The notes under the pieces were generated by a model, which searched no databases, was not told the DNA's origin, and was given only the letters and a program-made list of their open reading frames with translations. Shown here in pieces: positions 58,961 to 64,000 of a stretch of 64,000 nt of DNA; within the stretch, counting starts at the first letter, position 1, and the number at the start of each line of letters is the position of its first letter. The position numbers and the translations under genes were made by a program. Source of the DNA: Siphonodentalium dalli (taxonomy: Eukaryota; Mollusca; Scaphopoda; Gadilida; Siphonodentaliidae). Where the stretch lies: assembly GCA_032622095.1 (NCBI GenBank), contig CP136065.1:109969195-110033194 (forward strand). The letters are read 5' to 3'.

Positions 58961-60538
58961 CGGGGTTAAACTCAGAGAAATCCCCAAATAGACTTATATA
59001 TATTGAGCCTACAGTCGGGGGCATTGTCCCATGCTTGGCGTTGTCCTTGTCGGAAATTATCACTGTTATATATATTTATAGCAGTTATGTTGCGATGGTC
59101 CGTTTAAATGCGTGCCCAGGATTGGCGGGAGGGATAATATATCATTCACCCAACCATCCAGTCGCCACCTGAAGGCCATACGATTGTTTACAAAATCACC
59201 AAAATCAAGCAAACGCCGTGTAGTGTAAAATTAAACACTGGAAACATGTAACATAATAAACCTTCTTAAAACAATTGCGTTCGGTGGCATTGCCAGCACA
59301 TAATTTAGCGATGAATCAAACATCTGCAAACTTATTGGCAATTCTCTTGACGCTTAAACAACGATTTGGCATGGAATGCACCCGGTTCTATTCGTTTAAA
59401 TTTAGCCACATTTTCGAACATCTGTACTTGTTCGAATAGTTTAAGCGCGCGATATATGGCTTATATATTCCAGATCGACTCAACATAGCATGCTTTGTTT
59501 CGAAAAATCGAACTGTTTAAAATTTCATACATGTAAATTTGGAATTCCGAGAAATTCACAAATAAAGCCCCCCCCCCCCCAGGTTGTGATACACTCGTAA
59601 GCATGAAATTTGACGAAAGCTCCAATCGTATTTAGTACATATTTAGGTTTATTTTAAAAAGTCTGGTCTACCCTTCTAATACTAGATAAGATGGGTCTTG
59701 TATTATAAAACACCGGAACATGAGCCATCCTTTGAAACTTACTGATTTTGTAATACAAAATTTTACTATATTTCAACCAGTGTATTTCTGTCATTGCTGG
59801 TAGTGACTCAACATAATAATGTCGATAACTCTTAATTTACAACATGCACCGACGTGAAATTAATTAAATTATATTTTCGGCGATCTATCTATTAAATAGG
59901 ATTCACTTGAATAGGAATCTCTTGGCATTTGGGAGGGAAATGGAGGGTCTAAATATTCCATTTATTTTAGGTCGATGCTACTCGATTTGCTGAATGTGGT
60001 GATTAACAAGAAGTAACATACACTGTTAAATTATCGAGGTTTATAGTATGCTCAACACCTTACGCGTGGCGCAAACTACCGTATTTGTAATGTTTAGTAT
60101 ATGTCCTTAACAAGGATTCATCTGTTCTACCACATGCTGGGCCTGCGATTTTTTCTTATGTGCATGGGCTTCCACAAAATCATTCATGAAAATCCACTCA
60201 ATCCCACTTAACACCGTTCTTCGCCGTTTGTAGCTAAATGAATGCCTTATCTCAGTTCTACTGATAGCACGCTGTGTTTCGGTTCACCCATTTACAGAAT
60301 GCAGTACATAAACACACCACCAGGAGAGTTATATAAACTCCGAATTCCCTTCGCTTGACAGATATGAGAAATATTCCGCGCAAAAAAATAATTTAACATT
60401 TCCTAGACAGTGTGGTTAACCCCCCGCATGGACGCAAACGTTCACGTGCTTATGCATACATGCGTTTATATGTTTGCTTATATTTATGGTGCTAATGGTT
60501 CATCAGCCCGTGTCCGAATTGTTATTTAGTTTATATTC

Positions 60539-60786
60539 TTAACCCTTTCTATACTAAATACTCCTTGATGAGTATAGCGATCTTTTAGGAAATGTACAGA
60601 TAATAAGTTCAACAATTATTGAACTTATTATCTGAACATTTCCTACCAATAAATATGACTTCATTTGTTCTTTTATTATCTGTCGTCTGCTTATTTTTCC
60701 TGAATACCCCTCCAGATGAATACTATACCGTTCCTATGTATAATTGTATAATTGAATTGGAACATCCATTCAGTATAGAAAGGGCT
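60539..60786. mobile_element. TTAA-flanked MITE, family A (short copy)
   Basis: TTAACCCTTTCTATACTAAA on the left and CAGTATAGAAAGGG on the right are inverse. The inner hairpin at 60599-60643 has a short loop. Compared with 37511-37837 it is shorter, with a deletion in the loop. Confidence 0.72.
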
Positions 60787-61086
60787 ATCCTAGATTATGG
60801 ATTCACACATAAAGTCTCAAAATGAAGCCAGAGAAGATTGGCAAAAGATAAGAGAATACTGAAGGATTACAAAATATGAATCGGAAGACAGTATCGATCG
60901 AAAGAATTACTAGCAAAGAGAACAGATATAGACACGTCATGTAAATTTAAAACACGCTCCATAGCAACAAGCTATATAGCAACAAAAACAACATAGTACA
61001 AAGTACCATAAAATGTCAATCTCCACCAGAACGCACCAGTTGTACATCCTTTCTACCTTTGTCACCGAGTGGGTATACGAGTATGT

Positions 61087-61530
61087 GGATTTCTATATTT
61101 AGCGTGGGGTTTTCCAGGTAAAATGGCGAAACCAATCGCCACAAAGTCAAATTTCCTATGTGCTTTGAGAACAATTCCCTTACTAAAATGTATTGACAAA
61201 ATGTAGAAATAGAGCGGTAGTCTTGTTGGCGATTAATCATGGCATCCAGAAAGTCGACAGCAAATCAGAACTATTGTGTTTTACTTGACTGTTGTTTACC
61301 ATGCGTGTTGTTGTCCATATACGTTTAATTTTTTGTGTTGATAACATAATCGGAGAACCAAATCACACCGTTTCGCGATACAGTTCTTTGGTTCTAGTGG
61401 TACTTTCCAAACTTAAGGTACGAAATTACACAATTATTTAGTGTGCTTGATAAGGGTAACATATGGCTCTGTTCACTTAGTATATAATAATATGAACATC
61501 GCGGAAGTCCACCAAATGTGGGTAAAATGG
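61087..61530 (+). repeat. Inverted duplicate block, partner at 26977-27424
   Basis: It is the plus-strand copy of the 26977-27424 block. The conserved frame reads NIIGEPNHTVSRYSSLVLVV then LSKLK, with synonymous as well as replacement changes against the other copy. The two ends fade out rather than ending in clear terminal repeats. Confidence 0.55.
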
Positions 61531-61814
61531 TAGACTTATACAGCAGCGTTCTTAACGAGTCATCCAGGGGGATAAACACTGCATGAAGTTTTATAAAATG
61601 CAGGAAAAACGAAAAGAAAAGAGAACAAAGGCAAAGTAGACAAAGTAAAGGCACAATATGACCCATGCATCATATCAATTGTTAAAGAGAAAATGGATCC
61701 ATTCAAATGTCAAACATTCAGCAGTTAGAATGGTAAAGGGCGATGGCAGAAGAGCTCTTTCCAACAAAGAAGTTCTTATTTGATGGGGACATGGACGTAT
61801 AATCATGAACATAC

Positions 61815-61985
61815 TAAGTGAGTGTGACTCAAATAAATGAACATTTGTAAAACATAAGTTAATATGAATTTATTGTCATACAGTGAATCTAATAAATGTA
61901 CATTTGTAAAATACGTTGATATGAATTTATTGTCAAGCAGTGCATGACTCAAATAAATGTATATTTGTAAAATATCGAGAAAATA
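61815..61985. repeat. Three tandem units of about 60 bp
   Basis: ATAAATGNACATTTGTAAAA ... ATATGAATTTATTGTCA ... GTGNNTGACTCAAATAAATG is repeated three times with small changes. Confidence 0.8.
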
Positions 61986-62326
61986 AATTCGAAAAACAAG
62001 AGTGTGAACTTTGTGCATTTCAAATGTATCAAATTGGAAGCTTCAGAGATTGCACGGAAGAGGGACCCAACTGCTGACAAATGTTACAACACAACTTTTA
62101 TATGTATAACAAAATATCATACATATAGAATATATTCAGACAATTCAGTGAAGAGAAACTCCCTCATTTCAATGTTTACATACATGGTCACTATTTTGAG
62201 GACAACTCTTGTTGGTGATAAATTAATCGGTTTCTTGCACAGGAAGTAGTGTTCGATGAAAAGAATGGCCATTTCTTTGTAATTTTTCCATGTATCTTAC
62301 TCGGAAATTTAAAGTATTTTGGAGTC

Positions 62327-62990
62327 ATTGGCTGCGGACACACGTACTACAGTAGCGATAACTTAGTAGGTGTGACAATTTATTATGGTGGAGTTTGGTG
62401 ACATTTGGTCGTCATAATTCTGTGCCATAGCTAGCTATGTTGCCCGCTGAGTTTCCGCACAATGATTCGACTGGACCAATTAACCCATTGCGTTTCACCA
62501 ACGTTGACCTCTACTCATTACATTTTTTGCTACATTGTATTCTATAATTGCAATGTGGCAATCCCTCATTCACTCACATATCATGCACATTTTATTGATA
62601 TGATCTCAATGCATGTTTATTTACTTATATTAATTTCATGCGTATTAAGACAGTTCCCCAATTGCGTTTTTTATTTTGTGACGTTTAGTTCTACGCATAA
62701 TTCTGCTAACATTATCATGTGGGCCGATGAAGTTGTATCGGAACTGTTGGAGGAAATGCAGCTGAGAGAAAGTATCTGGAATAAACAAAGCGAACTATAT
62801 ATAAAAGGACCAAAATAATAAAAAGGCTGATTATATCGAACTTTGGAAGACTCATTGTGCGAATATGCAGCGGGCGACATGGCTAGCTATGGCATATAAT
62901 AATGACGGCCAATTGTCACCAAACTCCACCATAATAAATTTTCACACCTACTATGCCATCGCTACTGTGGTACGTGTGTCCGCAGCCATT
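62327..62990 (+). mobile_element. 0.66-kb TIR element (long inverted repeats, coding remnant inside)
   Basis: ATTGGCTGCGGACACACGTA opens a 125-bp arm (through CAGTAGCGAT, GGTGGAGTTTGGTGACA and CATAGCTAGCTATGTTGCCC) that returns inverted at 62867-62990 with about ten differences. Between the arms lies a possible MADF-like coding stretch (62711-62850). The short size and lack of a transposase suggest a deletion derivative of a larger DNA transposon, perhaps PIF/Harbinger since that class often encodes MADF or Myb proteins. I cannot see a certain target duplication. Confidence 0.65.
62711..62850 (+). pseudogene. Possible MADF-like fragment, frame broken
   Basis: The frame ending at 62818 reads IIMWADEVVSELLEEMQLRE, then SIWNKQSELYIKGPK before TAA. 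After a shift it continues KKADYIELWKTHC. The order W-D/E-E, hydrophobic helix, R-x-x-I/LW-x, Y, K-x-A fits the first two helices of a MADF or trihelix DNA-binding domain. The third helix is uncertain, and stops at 62816-62821 interrupt it. It may be a random frame, but it is the only protein-like stretch in the element. Confidence 0.4.
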
Positions 62991-64000
62991 GCTAATGATT
63001 AGTCTACACGATTGTCTTAAAAGACTCTAGGAGTCAAATACCATTCTGTAAGAAAAAAACCCCATAAAAAGTACCTGTTTGCATCAAGTAATATTCATTC
63101 ATATACAGTTGAGCTAAACTATTTTTCCAACAGCAACAGGAGGCAAGAGTCTCTGCCAGGACGGGCATTTTCAATCGAGAAGTGTATGTCTGCCTTAATT
63201 GACGAAAGCAATACTTTTCGCCGCTGAGATTCATTGTCTCCAGTTAGTCGCGGCCGTTTTAGCCTCGAATGACACAGTAACTTGCAAATGTTTGAACTCT
63301 CAAATTGACACAGATCATATAATGATGAAATGTTTTGTTTCCTCCAAATACTACCAGAATACTAACAGCTCGCTCAGTGAATATAATGTTATGGAATACT
63401 GAACCACGTCAAGAATGTCAGAGTAGAGAAAATAAGACTAGTCAGGACAACTTACACCTTTGGGAATATTTGTCTCGACGTGTGACGCCCAGGAGGGCAT
63501 TTGGACTCGTAGACAAATTAAGGAGATCAGTTCCTCGCACCCTGGAATTTGCAGACTGTCATATGATTGTTTTACACTGTCTCTTTCTCAACACCAGACA
63601 AGGGCCATCTTATTGGCACATATATGCTCGATATGTTTAAAATTGTACGTTATCCAAATCACATAACGGTCTAGTGCTATATAACACAATTATTGTAAAA
63701 TGAGCGTTCCTTTATTATTTACTACACTAATACATATATGTTTTATTGTATTCACCTGAATTCTACCATTGTTTTTTTTGTCATTGTTGCTTTTAGATTT
63801 AGCATAATCATGTCGACAACTCTTAATTACAATATGCACCGATTTTTTTCGGCGAGCCAACTATTTACAGGGATTCACTTGAATGTAAATTTATAGTAGC
63901 TATGACCAGGTACAGTTTTGAACACATACTCTATTCCATATTCGAACCAGCTCGCTCATTATATGTGCACAAGAAGCAATATCGATAGCGAAAATTCAGC

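Larger units (their letters stand above)
40443..64000 (-). other. Presumed 5' intron; no exon found, filled with repeats
   Basis: I looked for the first PDZ half (a PWGF-type motif or GGxDF followed by a donor) on the minus strand and found none, so the first exon probably lies past 64000. The 40.6-41.5, 43.0-43.9, 48.1-48.6, 52.0-53.3, 54.0-55.7, 56.6-57.4 and 59.2-60.5 kb stretches show nothing I recognise. The rest is listed element by element. Confidence 0.5.

Noticed and set aside
63199-63640. Overlapping plus-strand frames near the right edge
   Set aside because: Protein-like in composition (ENKTSQDNLHLWEYLSRRV) but no family recognised, no start context and no splice partner; could be a fragment continuing outside the window.
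40443-64000. Search for the first half of the PDZ domain
   Set aside because: No PWGF or GGxDF motif followed by a donor was found on the minus strand; the exon is assumed to be outside the window.
1-64000. tRNA, rRNA, CRISPR or bacterial-type features
   Set aside because: No GGTTCGAAnCC-type B box with a matching A box, no rRNA-like blocks and no regularly spaced identical repeats were seen.

Overview
The window is AT-rich eukaryotic genomic DNA, almost certainly from an invertebrate metazoan and most likely a lophotrochozoan such as a mollusc. The grounds are long GT-AG introns, dense short inverted-repeat elements, 'CCGTCCGTCCGT' dispersed repeats of a kind I associate with mollusc genomes, and a muscle/cytoskeletal PDZ-LIM family gene. 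The species call is inference. I saw no operons, tRNA, rRNA or CRISPR.

One gene is well supported. It runs on the minus strand from about 40442 down to 4128, or to 3901 in an alternative ending. I could join nine exons by eye, all with GT-AG introns and matching reading phase: 40294-40442 (second half of a PDZ domain), 37934-39350 (large Tyr/Ser/Pro-rich exon ending in polyproline), 30488-30639, 28755-28952, 26738-26898 (conserved DUF4749-type core of the ALP/Enigma family), 20811-20969, 16253-16378, 8857-9030 (three exons with a repeated IPSxxFxxL motif) and 4128-5587 (large Ser-Pro-Ala-Lys repeat exon). Together they give 3996 nt, 1331 codons plus a stop. The product is a Zasp/LDB3/PDLIM-like protein, a family of actinin- and Z-disc-associated adaptors. 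The PDZ N-terminal exon is not visible and probably lies beyond 64000. No LIM-domain exon is visible, so this is either a LIM-less isoform or the LIM exons lie before position 1.

From exon 26738-26898 onward every internal exon ends in phase 1 and every following exon starts in phase 1. Each downstream cassette can therefore be skipped or repeated without breaking the frame. A 21-nt candidate microexon at 23113-23133 is a duplicate of the end of exon 26738-26898 and has the same phase.

The rest of the window is intron and flanking DNA filled with mobile-element debris. It includes at least six families of short inverted-repeat elements flanked by TTAA (piggyBac-type target), one nested insertion, three copies of a near-palindromic element (GTCGCGGCC type), a 3.2-kb element bounded by 70-bp inverted repeats at 10020-13188, a LINE ORF2 3'-end remnant (23242-23973) and a 0.66-kb inverted-repeat element carrying a possible MADF-like fragment (62327-62990). 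There are also many simple repeats. The 23.5 kb from 40443 to 64000 contains no exon I can support.
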